From Streptomyces monashensis (GTDB lineage Bacteria; Actinomycetota; Actinomycetes; Streptomycetales; Streptomycetaceae), in the NCBI RefSeq assembly GCF_001866665.1, contig NZ_MLYO01000051.1:1-64000 (forward strand): DNA of 64,000 bases, in the 5' to 3' direction. Shown here piece by piece: positions 41,214 to 49,592 of this stretch. The notes beneath the pieces were generated by a model. That model was given only the letters and a program-made list of their open reading frames with translations. It was not told the origin of the DNA and searched no databases. How positions within the stretch are numbered: position 1 is the stretch's first letter; each line of letters begins with the position of its first letter. The position numbers and the translations under genes were made by a program.

Positions 41214-41951
41214 TTACTTCCCGAGCGTGGCGTCCAGCGTGGCGCGCTGGATCCGGGCCAGTTCGTCGCAGCCGCTCACGGCGAGGTCGAGCAGGGCGTT
41301 CAGTTCGTCGCGGGCGAAGGGCTCGGCCTCGGCGGTGCCCTGGACCTCGACGAAGCGGCCGTCGCCGGTGCAGACGACGTTCATGTCGGTCTCGGCGCGC
41401 ACGTCCTCCTCGTAGCAGAGGTCGAGGAGGGGGACGCCGCCGACGATGCCGACGGAGACGGCGGAGACGGTGCCGGTGAGCGGCTGGCGGCCGGCCTTGA
41501 TCAGCTTCTTGCCCCGGGCCCAGGCGACGGCGTCGGCGAGGGCGACGTACGCGCCGGTGATGGCGGCCGTACGGGTGCCGCCGTCGGCCTGGAGGACGTC
41601 GCAGTCGAGGACGATGGTGTTCTCGCCGAGCGCCTTGTAGTCGATGACGGCGCGCAGGGAGCGGCCGATGAGGCGGGAGATCTCGTGGGTACGGCCGCCG
41701 ATCTTGCCCTTGACGGACTCGCGGTCGCCGCGGGTGTTGGTGGCGCGGGGCAGCATGGAGTACTCCGCGGTGACCCAGCCCTCGCCGCTGCCCTTGCGCC
41801 AGCGCGGGACGCCCTCGGTCACGGAGGCGGTGCAGAACACCTTGGTGTCGCCGAAGGAGACGAGGACGGAGCCCTCGGCGTGCTTGCTCCATCCGCGCTG
41901 GATGGTGACCGGGCGGAGCTGTTCGGGGGTACGGCCGTCGATGCGAGACAT
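41214..41951 (-). CDS. rph: RNase PH
   Basis: 245 residues, full length. RIDGRTPEQLRPVTIQRGW, EGSVLVSFGDTKVFCTASV, RATNTRGDRESVKGKIGGRTHEISRLIGRSLRAVIDY and VLDCDVLQADGGTRTAAITG are all family-specific, including the phosphate-binding arginines. It trims tRNA 3' ends by phosphorolysis. It lies a few genes from rdgB, as in other streptomycetes. Confidence 0.97.
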   Translation of the reverse strand: MSRIDGRTPEQLRPVTIQRGWSKHAEGSVLVSFGDTKVFCTASVTEGVPRWRKGSGEGWVTAEYSMLPRATNTRGDRESVKGKIGGRTHEISRLIGRSLRAVIDYKALGENTIVLDCDVLQADGGTRTAAITGAYVALADAVAWARGKKLIKAGRQPLTGTVSAVSVGIVGGVPLLDLCYEEDVRAETDMNVVCTGDGRFVEVQGTAEAEPFARDELNALLDLAVSGCDELARIQRATLDATLGK

Positions 41952-41977
41952 GGCGACGAGCCTAGCCGCACACGGGG

Positions 41978-42010
41978 AAGGGGCTCCTCCCGCGTCGGGA
42001 AGAGCCCCTT
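41978..42010. terminator. Hairpin terminator of the GlcNAc EIIB gene
   Basis: Outer arms AAGGGGCTC and GAGCCCCTT enclose an inner TCCCG-CGT-CGGGA stem with a single mismatch, forming a long hairpin 19 nt past the EIIB stop. Confidence 0.75.
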
Positions 42011-42029
42011 ACAGGTGAACCGGTGCGGT

Positions 42030-42263
42030 TCACATCATGTCTTCGATCTCCGCGGCGATCGGGTCGGCGTCGGTGCCGATGACGACCTGGATGGCGGTGC
42101 CCATCTTGACGACGCCGTGGGCGCCGGCGGCCTTCAGGGCGGCCTCGTCGACCTTGGAGGCGTCGTGCACCTCGGTGCGCAGCCGGGTGATGCATCCCTC
42201 GATCTCGTCGATGTTGTCGATACCGCCGAGGCCGGCGACGATCTTCTCAGCCTTGCTGGCCAT
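42030..42263 (-). CDS. nagF: PTS N-acetylglucosamine EIIB component
   Basis: 77 residues, a free-standing EIIB of the glucose/GlcNAc family. The phosphorylated cysteine is in IEGCITRLRTEVHD, followed by GAHGVVKMG and QVVIGTDADPIAAEIE. It receives phosphate from the EIIA (Crr) and passes it to GlcNAc bound by EIIC. In S. coelicolor this gene is nagF beside nagE1 and nagE2, the same order as here. It is divergent from the first EIIC gene and shares the dre-containing gap. Confidence 0.93.
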   Translation of the reverse strand: MASKAEKIVAGLGGIDNIDEIEGCITRLRTEVHDASKVDEAALKAAGAHGVVKMGTAIQVVIGTDADPIAAEIEDMM

Positions 42264-42354
42264 TTGCTCTCCTCACGCACGGTTGGCCCAACTTCACGAG
42301 CGATTGCGCCGTGCGTACCGAAGGATGACGTCACAGCAAACCCAATCGTCCACG

Positions 42355-42370
42355 ACTGGTCTACACCACA
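42355..42370. promoter_or_regulatory. DasR operator (dre) before the first EIIC gene
   Basis: ACTGGTCTACACCACA differs from the DasR consensus ACTGGTCTAGACCACT at two positions. It ends 20 nt before the EIIC ATG and lies within the divergent gap to nagF, so the GlcNAc-responsive repressor DasR (glucosamine-6-phosphate sensing) likely controls one or both. Confidence 0.85.
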
Positions 42371-42390
42371 GGACAGGCGGTCGCCAACCG

Positions 42391-43692
42391 ATGAGCACAG
42401 AGGCCGAGGTGAGTCCAGCCCGCGCCCGGTGGAACCGCGCCTTCCAGGGCCTGCAGAAGATGGGCCGCAGCCTCCAGTTGCCCATCGCCGTACTGCCCGC
42501 GGCCGGCATCCTCAACCGCCTCGGCCAGCCGGACGTGTTCGGCAAGGACGGACTGGGCTGGACGGACGTGTCCAAACTGATGACGGGCGCGGGCGGCGCC
42601 CTGCTCGACGGCTCGCTCGGTCTGCCGCTGCTGTTCTGCGTGGGTGTGGCCATCGGCATGGCGAAGAAGGCGGACGGCTCGACCGCGCTCGCGGCGGTGG
42701 CCGGGTTCCTCGTCTACTACGGCGTGCTGCACCAGTTCCCCGAGTCCTGCCCGGGCGGCTCGAAGGCGATCCCGCAGATCGGCTGCCAGGTCAGCACCGG
42801 CGCGGGCGTGGGGTCGGTGACGCCCTACACCTTCCAGAACCCGGGCGTCTTCGGCGGCATCGTGATGGGTCTGCTGGCCGCCTTCTTCTGGGCGCGGTTC
42901 CACCGCACGAAGCTGGTGGACTGGCTGGGCTTCTTCAACGGCCGCCGGCTGGTGCCCATCATCATGGCGTTCGTCGCGATCGTGTTCGCGGCGCTGTGCC
43001 TGTGGATCTGGCCGCCGATCGGCAGCGGGCTGGAGAGCTTCAGCTACTGGCTGCGGGATGCCGGTGCCTGGGGCGCGGGTGTCTTCGGGCTGGCGAACCG
43101 CGCGCTGCTGGTGGTCGGCCTGCACCAGTTCCTGAACGTGCCCATCTGGTTCCAGTTCGGCAGCTTCACCAAGCCGGACGGCACGGTGGTGCACGGCGAC
43201 ATCAACATGTTCCTGGCCGGCGACCCGAACGCGGGGCAGTTCACCTCGGGCTTCTTCCCGATCATGATGTTCGCGCTGCCGGCCGCCGCGCTGGCCATCA
43301 CGCACTGCGCGAAACCGAGCCGCCGCAAGGAGGTCGGCGGTCTCATGCTCTCGGTGGCGCTGACGTCGTTCGTGACGGGCATCACCGAACCCATCGAGTA
43401 CTCCTTCCTCTTCATCGCGCCCCTGCTGTACGCCGCCCACGCCGTGCTCACCGGTGTCTCGATGGCGGTGACGTGGGGGCTCGGGGTCCACGACGGCTTC
43501 AGCTTCTCGGCGGGCCTGATCGACTACGTGATCAACTGGAACCTGGCGACGAGACCGTGGGCGATCATCCCGATCGGCCTGTGCTTCGCGGCGGTCTACT
43601 ACACCGTCTTCCGGTTCGCGATCACGCGGTTCGACCTGCGGACGCCGGGCCGGGAGCCCGAGGACGAGGTCGAGGACATCACCAAGGCCTGA
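42391..43692 (+). CDS. nagE1: PTS GlcNAc EIIC component, NagE1-like
   Basis: 433 residues with about ten membrane segments: RSLQLPIAVLPAAGILNRLG, GVAIGMAKKADGSTALAAVAGFLVYYGVL, LGFFNGRRLVPIIMAF, the substrate-site region SFVTGITEPIEYSF and a C-terminal AITRFDLRTPGREPEDE. It resembles the functional NagE2 paralogue downstream. In S. coelicolor only NagE2 was needed for GlcNAc uptake, so this copy may be a minor or differently used transporter. A dre overlaps its leader. Confidence 0.9.
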   Translation: MSTEAEVSPARARWNRAFQGLQKMGRSLQLPIAVLPAAGILNRLGQPDVFGKDGLGWTDVSKLMTGAGGALLDGSLGLPLLFCVGVAIGMAKKADGSTALAAVAGFLVYYGVLHQFPESCPGGSKAIPQIGCQVSTGAGVGSVTPYTFQNPGVFGGIVMGLLAAFFWARFHRTKLVDWLGFFNGRRLVPIIMAFVAIVFAALCLWIWPPIGSGLESFSYWLRDAGAWGAGVFGLANRALLVVGLHQFLNVPIWFQFGSFTKPDGTVVHGDINMFLAGDPNAGQFTSGFFPIMMFALPAAALAITHCAKPSRRKEVGGLMLSVALTSFVTGITEPIEYSFLFIAPLLYAAHAVLTGVSMAVTWGLGVHDGFSFSAGLIDYVINWNLATRPWAIIPIGLCFAAVYYTVFRFAITRFDLRTPGREPEDEVEDITKA

Positions 43693-43783
43693 GCCGGGCC
43701 CGATCCCTTTAGCACACCGGCACACCGCGTAGCGTTCCGGTAGCGGATTTCGTGGTTCCTTATCCCACCTTCATCGTGCTACA

Positions 43784-43816
43784 ACAGGTCTACACCACTG
43801 AGTGGTGTAGACCACC
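43784..43816. promoter_or_regulatory. Double dre forming a 27-bp perfect palindrome before nagE2
   Basis: Two back-to-back dre-like sites, ACAGGTCTACACCACT and, after one base, AGTGGTGTAGACCACC. Together GGTCTACACCACT, G and its exact complement form a 27-bp palindrome ending 22 nt before the nagE2 ATG. In DNA it offers two DasR sites in opposite orientation; in RNA it would be a strong hairpin just before the ribosome binding site. Confidence 0.88.
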
Positions 43817-43835
43817 ACCGATGGAGGAACCCACC

Positions 43836-45083
43836 ATGAGCACCGCCACCGCCACGGCGGCTCCCGCGAAGAAGCGGGGATCCGGCCTGTTCCAGGGCCT
43901 GCAGAAGGTCGGCCGCAGTCTCCAGCTGCCGATCGCCGTACTGCCGGCGGCGGGCATCCTGCTGCGGCTGGGGCAGCAGGACGTCCACGACAAGCTGCAC
44001 CTGCCCGACAAGGTCACGGCGGTGTTCGCCACGGCCGGTGGTGCGATCTTCGACAACCTCCCGATGCTGTTCTGCATCGGTGTCGCGATCGGCTTCGCCA
44101 AGAAGTCCGACGGCTCGACGGCGCTCGCCGCCCTGGTCGGCTTCCTGGTCTACAGCAACGTGCTGAAGGCGTTCCCGCTGACCCAGCAGCACATCGAGAG
44201 CGGCAAGATAGTCGAGGCCACCTACAACAACCCCGGTGTGCTCGGCGGCATCCTGATGGGTCTGTTCGCCGCCGTGCTGTGGCAGCGCTACCACCGCAAG
44301 AAGCTGGTGGACTGGCTCGGCTTCTTCAACGGCCGCCGGCTGGTGCCGATCATCATGGCCTTCGTCGGCACGCTCATGGGTGTCTTCTTCGGTCTGGTCT
44401 GGAAGCCCGTCGGTGAGGGCATCTCCCACGCCGGCGAGTGGATCACCGGTCTCGGCGCGCTGGGCGCGGGTCTGTTCGGTCTGGTCAACCGTGCGCTGAT
44501 CCCGGTCGGCATGCACCAGTTCGTGAACACCGTCTCCTGGTTCCAGATCGGCGACTACAAGAACTCCGCCGGTCAGATCGTCCACGGTGACCTCAACCGC
44601 TTCTTCGCCGGTGACCCGCACGCCGGTATGTTCATGTCCGGCTTCTTCCCGATCATGATGTTCGGTCTGCCGGCGGCCGCCCTGGCCATCGCGCACTCCG
44701 CCCGCCCCGAGCGCCGCAAGGCCGTCCTCGGCATGATGATCTCCCTCGCGCTGACCTCCTTCGTCACCGGTGTCACCGAGCCCATCGAGTTCTCGTTCAT
44801 GTTCATCGCGCCGATGCTGTACGCGATCCACGCGGTGCTGACGGCCCTGTCCATGGCGGTCACCTGGGCGCTCGGCGTGCACGCGGGCTTCACCTTCTCC
44901 GCGGGCTTCATCGACTACGCGCTCAACTGGAACCTCGCGACCAAGCCCTGGCTGATCATCCCGATCGGCCTGGTGTTCGCGGCGATCTACTACGCGGTCT
45001 TCCGCTTCGCGATCACCAGGTTCAACCTCCCCACCCCGGGCCGCGAGCCCGAGGAGGAGGTCGAGGACCTGACGAAGGCATAG
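43836..45083 (+). CDS. nagE2: PTS GlcNAc EIIC component NagE2
   Basis: 415 residues, matching NagE2 in length. LQKVGRSLQLPIAVLPAAGILLRLGQQ, GFAKKSDGSTALAALVGFLVY, GFFNGRRLVPIIMAF and SFVTGVTEPIEFSFMFIAPMLYAIHAVL. It is the main GlcNAc permease in streptomycetes, working with NagF and Crr. GGAGG lies 9 nt before the ATG. The double dre in the leader and the strong terminator behind it make it a self-contained, tightly regulated unit. Codon use is even more biased than in nagE1, fitting high expression. Confidence 0.94.
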   Translation: MSTATATAAPAKKRGSGLFQGLQKVGRSLQLPIAVLPAAGILLRLGQQDVHDKLHLPDKVTAVFATAGGAIFDNLPMLFCIGVAIGFAKKSDGSTALAALVGFLVYSNVLKAFPLTQQHIESGKIVEATYNNPGVLGGILMGLFAAVLWQRYHRKKLVDWLGFFNGRRLVPIIMAFVGTLMGVFFGLVWKPVGEGISHAGEWITGLGALGAGLFGLVNRALIPVGMHQFVNTVSWFQIGDYKNSAGQIVHGDLNRFFAGDPHAGMFMSGFFPIMMFGLPAAALAIAHSARPERRKAVLGMMISLALTSFVTGVTEPIEFSFMFIAPMLYAIHAVLTALSMAVTWALGVHAGFTFSAGFIDYALNWNLATKPWLIIPIGLVFAAIYYAVFRFAITRFNLPTPGREPEEEVEDLTKA

Positions 45084-45094
45084 CGCTCCGCGCG

Positions 45095-45127
45095 AAGGCC
45101 CCGGAACCCGTTCGGTTCCGGGGCCTT
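45095..45127 (+). terminator. Strong terminator of nagE2
   Basis: Perfect 14-bp arms AAGGCCCCGGAACC and GGTTCCGGGGCCTT, 5-nt loop, then TCTC. It separates nagE2 from the convergent MBL hydrolase. Confidence 0.9.
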
Positions 45128-45141
45128 TCTCGTACGTGGTC

Positions 45142-45894
45142 TCAGATCTCGTACGTCGCCCTCGGCGCGGCCAGGTGCACCGGGCCGTCGAACACCTCGC
45201 GCGCGTCACGGAGGTTGGCCTCCGGGTCGGTCCACGGCGGGATGTGGGTGAGGACCAGGCGCCGGGCGCCGGCGCGCGCGGCCGACTCACCCGCCTCACG
45301 GCCGTTGAGGTGGAGGTCGGGGATGTCCTCCTTGCCGTGCGTGAACGCGGCCTCGCACAGGAACAGGTCGGTGTCCCGGGCCAGCTCGTCCAGGGCCTCG
45401 GTCACGCCCGTGTCCCCGGAGTACGTCAGGGACCTCCCGGCGTGCTCGACGCGGATGCCGTACGCCTCGACGGGATGGCGGACCAGGTCGGTGTGGACCG
45501 TGAAGGGGCCGATCTCGAACGTGGAGGGCTTGACCGTGTGGAAGTCGAAGACCTCGCTCATCGAGGAGGCGGAGGGGGTGTCGGCGTACGCCGTGGTGAG
45601 GCGGTGTTCGGTGCCTTCGGGGCCGTAGACCGGGATGGGGTCGCAGCGGCCGCCGTCGTGGCGGTAGTACCGCGCGACGAAGTACGCCAGCATGTCGATG
45701 CAGTGGTCGGCGTGCAGATGGCTGAGGAAGATCGCGTCGAGGTCGTAGAGACCGCAGTGGCGCTGCAGCTCGCCCAGGGCGCCGTTGCCCATGTCGAGAA
45801 GCAGCCGGAAGCCGTCGGCCTCGACGAGGTAGCTCGAGCAGGCCGATTCCGCGGACGGGAACGACCCCGAGCAGCCGACGACGGTGAGCTTCAT
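45142..45894 (-). CDS. MBL-fold metallo-hydrolase (RNase Z/cAMP-PDE-like)
   Basis: 250 residues. Metal ligands: LSHLHADHCIDM (HxHxDH), LVRHPVEAYG, YSGDTG with the bridging Asp, and LVLTHIPPW with the last His. The short-form architecture resembles RNase Z-like and cyclic-nucleotide phosphodiesterase-like hydrolases. Substrate unknown. The ATG is 10 nt after GGAGG. Confidence 0.9.
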   Translation of the reverse strand: MKLTVVGCSGSFPSAESACSSYLVEADGFRLLLDMGNGALGELQRHCGLYDLDAIFLSHLHADHCIDMLAYFVARYYRHDGGRCDPIPVYGPEGTEHRLTTAYADTPSASSMSEVFDFHTVKPSTFEIGPFTVHTDLVRHPVEAYGIRVEHAGRSLTYSGDTGVTEALDELARDTDLFLCEAAFTHGKEDIPDLHLNGREAGESAARAGARRLVLTHIPPWTDPEANLRDAREVFDGPVHLAAPRATYEI

Positions 45895-46125
45895 GAAGCA
45901 GAAACCTCCGTTGGCGGTGAAGATCGGAACGGCAAGATCAAATGGGCGGGAAAACGGGGGTCGTGCGGTTTGTCGAGCGTAAGGCGCGAAAGCACGGGTC
46001 GCTCCTCCGCAAAGGGCCGTTGTGGGCGAACTCACCTGCGCTGTCACCGGTTCGGCTGGAAAGGGGGGCGCAGAAGCAACCGCCAAGGGCGCGCGATTCA
46101 CAGCGCGCGCCGGTACCGTCGTCGT

Positions 46126-46581
46126 ATGGACACGTCCTGGTGGCTGGCGCTCGCGGCGGTGGTACTGCTCGCGCTGGTCGCCACGCTCGTCGACGGCTGG
46201 GGGCGGGGTCGCCGGCCCGGCGGGCGGCGGCTGCGGCCGCCGGGCCGCGCCGGTACGCACACGCGTGACGGACGGCCGGTCCCCGGGGACATCTGGTGGG
46301 CAGAGGTTCCCTACGAGGACCGGGCCGAGGCGAGGGACCGGCCGTGTCTGGTGCTGGCGGTGCGCGGGAACCGGGCCACGGTCGCGAAGATCACCAGCAA
46401 GTACCACGACGAGCGGTCCGGGGTGATCCCGCTGCCCCCGGGCGCGGTCGGCGACGCCCGGGGCAGGCCCAGCTTCCTGGAGACCGACGAACTGCGCGAG
46501 GTGCCGGTCGGCGACTTCCGGCGCCGGGTGGGTGTGGTGGACCCGGTGCTGTGGGACCAGGTCCGGCATCTCGCGGGCTGA
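46126..46581 (+). CDS. Membrane-anchored PemK/MazF-like protein
   Basis: 151 residues. An N-terminal membrane helix (WWLALAAVVLLALVATLVDGW) and a basic linker precede a MazF-like beta-barrel: PGDIWWAEVPYEDRAEARDRPCLVLAV, then AKITSKYHDERSGVIPLP and a final RVGVVDPVLWDQV. MazF toxins are mRNA interferases; the usual R at the GDI(W)...R-P position is kept. No antitoxin gene is adjacent, so it may be a domesticated or non-toxic member held at the membrane. Confidence 0.82.
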   Translation: MDTSWWLALAAVVLLALVATLVDGWGRGRRPGGRRLRPPGRAGTHTRDGRPVPGDIWWAEVPYEDRAEARDRPCLVLAVRGNRATVAKITSKYHDERSGVIPLPPGAVGDARGRPSFLETDELREVPVGDFRRRVGVVDPVLWDQVRHLAG

Positions 46582-46605
46582 GGACCGCCTACGTCACGGG
46601 ATCGC

Positions 46606-47088
46606 CTACTTCACGGTCACCGTGACCGCCCACTCCTGGAGGCCCATGCACGACACCTCGCCGGGCTTCGTCGGCTGCGCGCACATGGGGCGGGACGAGG
46701 TCAGCTTCTCGGTGCCGGCCGCCACGGCGTGGTAGGTGGCCGTGGCCTGGCCCGGCCGGATGACGAGGCCGGTGTTGATCGCCTTCAGAGCGGTGCCGCT
46801 CGCCTGGACCGGCTTCCAGGGGCGGGACTTGGTGCCCTCCAGGGTCAGCCGGACCTCGCCGCCCTTGGCCACGCAGACCGTGCGGCCGGCGTCGGTCGCC
46901 TTCAGGTCGACGGCGGAGGCACAGCCGCCGGAGGCCGGTGCCGAGGGTGAGACCTTGCCGGCACTTCCGGTGTCCGTGCCCTTGCCGCCCTTGCCGCCCT
47001 GGGCGCCGGTGTCGCTCTTGGAGCCGCATCCGGCGAGCAGCAGCACCGCGGCCGCGAGGGCTGCGAGGGACGTCGCGCTACGACGCAT
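46606..47088 (-). CDS. Lipoprotein, unknown function
   Basis: 160 residues. Signal peptide with a lipobox (LAAAVLLLAGCGSKSD), then a low-complexity GGKGGKGTDTGSAG linker and a beta-rich domain with three further cysteines (GGCASAV, RTVCVAKGG, PMCAQP, SCMGLQEW). The final part (GLVIRPGQATATYHAVAAGTEKLTS) resembles chagasin/inhibitor I42-like or other Ig-like extracellular folds; this is a guess. It lies downstream of the S53 protease on the opposite flank and could be an inhibitor-like partner. Confidence 0.8.
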   Translation of the reverse strand: MRRSATSLAALAAAVLLLAGCGSKSDTGAQGGKGGKGTDTGSAGKVSPSAPASGGCASAVDLKATDAGRTVCVAKGGEVRLTLEGTKSRPWKPVQASGTALKAINTGLVIRPGQATATYHAVAAGTEKLTSSRPMCAQPTKPGEVSCMGLQEWAVTVTVK

Positions 47089-47163
47089 GGGTTTCGCCTT
47101 TCTGCCGTGGCCGTGGGGAGTCGGCCGCCTGGTGCAGATGAGACGTACCGGCACGACGAACGG

Positions 47164-47200
47164 ATCCCGCACACGGAGTCTTTCCTTCCGCGTGCGGGAT
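47164..47200. terminator. Hairpin terminator after the S53 protease
   Basis: Arms ATCCCGCACACGGA and TCCGCGTGCGGGAT with one mismatch and a 9-nt loop, 34 nt past the protease stop. Confidence 0.7.
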
Positions 47201-47233
47201 CACAAGTGGTTCAGGTGCTGCGGAGGGTGCGGA

Positions 47234-49312
47234 TCAGCTGGTCGTCACGGCCGTGTCGTCGATGACGAAGCTGGTCTGGAGGGAGGAGTCCTCGACACCG
47301 TTGAACTTCAGGGTGACCGTCTGGCCCGCGAACGAGGACAGGTCGAAGGTCTTCTGCGCGTACCCCGTGTTGGCGTTGAGGTTCGAGTAGCTCGCCAGGG
47401 TCGTCGAACCGGCGCTCACCGTCAGCTTGTCGTACGCGGTGCTGCCGGTCTCGGCGGTGTCGATGTGCAGGTAGAAGGTGAAGCTCGCCTTGCAGCCGGC
47501 CGGGATGGTCACCGACTGGGACAGGGTGTCGGTGTGCGAGGAGCCGTAGCCGTCGAGCCAGGCGTAGTAGGAGCCGCTGTGGGCCGCCTCACCGGTGTCG
47601 TTGGTGATGACGCCGCTGGTCGCGGTCCAGCCGGTGCTGCCCGACTCGAAGCCCGGGTTCGCCACCAGCTGGGAGGAGGTGCAGCCACCGCCGCCGGAGG
47701 TGCCGACGGTCCAGGTGAAGGAGGTCGAGCCGGTCGCGCCGGTGGAGTCGGTCGCGGTGACGGTGACCTGGTAGGTGCCCGCGGCGGACGCCGTGCCGGA
47801 GATCAGGCCGGTGGAGCTGTTGATCGACAGGCCGGTCGGCAGGCCGGAGGCGCTGTAGGTCAGGGAGGCGCCGCCGCTGTCGGAGGCCTTGATCTGCAGG
47901 CTGGCCGAGCTGCCCGTGGTGGTGGACTGGCTGCCCGGGTTGGTGACGGTCACCGTGTTGCCGCCGCTGCTGCCACCGGAGGTGAAGGCGGCGGTGCCGT
48001 TCGGGGTGCCCCAGCCGGTCGGGCCGTCGTAGCCGGTGCCCGCGGTGCAGAAGTACGAGGGGGAGCAGGAGCCGTTGCTGCCGCTCGTCACGTCGTACAG
48101 GTTGCCGGTGTGGCTGTAGGGGTACTTCGCCGGGTAGTCGCTCGCGCCCGGGGTGCCCGCGAGTGCGTAGACGCTCGCGATGATCGGCGAGGAGGCGCTG
48201 GTGCCGCCGTAGACCGCCCAGCCGGAGCCGCCGAAGGTGTCGTAGACCGCCACGCCGGTGGCCGGGTCGGCGACCGCGGAGACGTCGGCCTCCATGCGCT
48301 TGGAGCAGCCGGTGTCGGTCTGCCAGCTCGGCTTCGGGTCGTACGCCGAGCAGCCGGAGCCGGTGCCCTCGGTGCTGGAGGTGTTCCAGACGGACTCGCT
48401 CCAGCCGCGGGAGTTGGAGGCGGTGGAGAGCGCGGTGCCGCCGACGGCGGTCACGTACTGGGAGGTCGCCGGGTACTCGGCGCCGTAGCCGGAGTCGCCC
48501 GCGGAGACGGTGATCGCGACGCCCGGGTGCTTGAAGTACTGCGAGTCCTCGCTGGTCTGGGCGGAGGACTCGGAGCCGCCCCAGCTGTTGGAGACGAACT
48601 TGGCGCCGAGCGCGACGGCCTCGTTCTCGGCGGTGCCGAGGTCGGAGTCGGTGGCGGAGTTGGCCTCGACCAGGACGATGCTGCAGTTCGGGCAGACCGC
48701 GCTGACCATGTCGATGTCGAGCATCTCTTCACCGGCCCAGCCGGTGTCGTTGGTCGGCAGCGAGGTGGTGGAACCGGTCTGGCTGACCTGCTTGAAGCAG
48801 CCGTTGGCCTTGGTGCAGGCGGACAGGCCGTAGGTGGAGCGGTAAGTGGCCAGGTCCGACTCGGCGTTGGGGTCGTTGTAGGCGTCGACGATGCCGACGG
48901 TCATCCCCGAACCGGCCGACGTCGGCAGGTTGTAGGCGCTGTGCAGGTTGGCCGGCGAGAGGCCGGAGGGGGTGGCGGCGGCGAGTGCCGCGGCGAGCCG
49001 CTGCTTGATGTCGGTGCGGCGCTGCGCGAAGCAGGACGCCTCGCCGGGCTTGGCGGTGGCGCACAGGTGCTGGGTCGGCACCTTCTGGCCGGCCTTGCCG
49101 GTCGAGTGGAACGCCTGCCGCTTCGGGTCGGTCAGGGCCTTGCTGTTCTGCGTCACCTTGGAGGTGTGGGGCGCGGGAGCGGTGGCCGCCTGGGCCGCCC
49201 CTGCCGTGGGTGCCGCGGCGAGTCCGGCGACGGTGAGGGCGAGGGCGGGGAAGGCGACGGAGACGAGTCTTCGAAGACTCCGTCTGCGGCTGCTCGGGCG
49301 TGACTCACGCAT
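47234..49312 (-). CDS. Secreted S53-family (sedolisin/kumamolisin-like) protease
   Basis: 692 residues. Signal peptide with an Arg-rich start, then a short pro-region and the S53 domain: catalytic Glu/Asp in GWAGEEMLDIDMV (about Glu195 and Asp199), oxyanion Asp in VSAGDSGYG (273) and nucleophile in YGGTSASSP (Ser372). The Ca site normally at the end is less clear. A He_PIG-like Ig domain (about 430-520: ASGLPTGLSINSSTGLISGTA) and a jelly-roll domain (NPGFESGSTGWT...) follow. It is an exported serine-carboxyl protease. GGAGG supports the ATG. Confidence 0.92.
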   Translation of the reverse strand: MRESRPSSRRRSLRRLVSVAFPALALTVAGLAAAPTAGAAQAATAPAPHTSKVTQNSKALTDPKRQAFHSTGKAGQKVPTQHLCATAKPGEASCFAQRRTDIKQRLAAALAAATPSGLSPANLHSAYNLPTSAGSGMTVGIVDAYNDPNAESDLATYRSTYGLSACTKANGCFKQVSQTGSTTSLPTNDTGWAGEEMLDIDMVSAVCPNCSIVLVEANSATDSDLGTAENEAVALGAKFVSNSWGGSESSAQTSEDSQYFKHPGVAITVSAGDSGYGAEYPATSQYVTAVGGTALSTASNSRGWSESVWNTSSTEGTGSGCSAYDPKPSWQTDTGCSKRMEADVSAVADPATGVAVYDTFGGSGWAVYGGTSASSPIIASVYALAGTPGASDYPAKYPYSHTGNLYDVTSGSNGSCSPSYFCTAGTGYDGPTGWGTPNGTAAFTSGGSSGGNTVTVTNPGSQSTTTGSSASLQIKASDSGGASLTYSASGLPTGLSINSSTGLISGTASAAGTYQVTVTATDSTGATGSTSFTWTVGTSGGGGCTSSQLVANPGFESGSTGWTATSGVITNDTGEAAHSGSYYAWLDGYGSSHTDTLSQSVTIPAGCKASFTFYLHIDTAETGSTAYDKLTVSAGSTTLASYSNLNANTGYAQKTFDLSSFAGQTVTLKFNGVEDSSLQTSFVIDDTAVTTS

Positions 49313-49592
49313 GGGGTACTGCCTCCGTTGAAGTGGGGATTTCACTGGATTGGCAGGCCCGTGACGCGCGTAGCGGCGGTGGGACCGCGCAGTCATGAGC
49401 ATGACACTCGCAGACACCCGACATGGCTCTGGGTGAGCGTGACATGACAGGGTGCGCCGAGGAACGTAGCTCCGGCGGGGTCGGGACCGGCAGTACCGGG
49501 GGGATTTCTTTGCCTCGCCATAGGAATGGCTTAGCCCCCTCATGAGAGGGGGCTGGCGACCGCTTGATGCGCGTTAATGCGGTGTTACGGCG

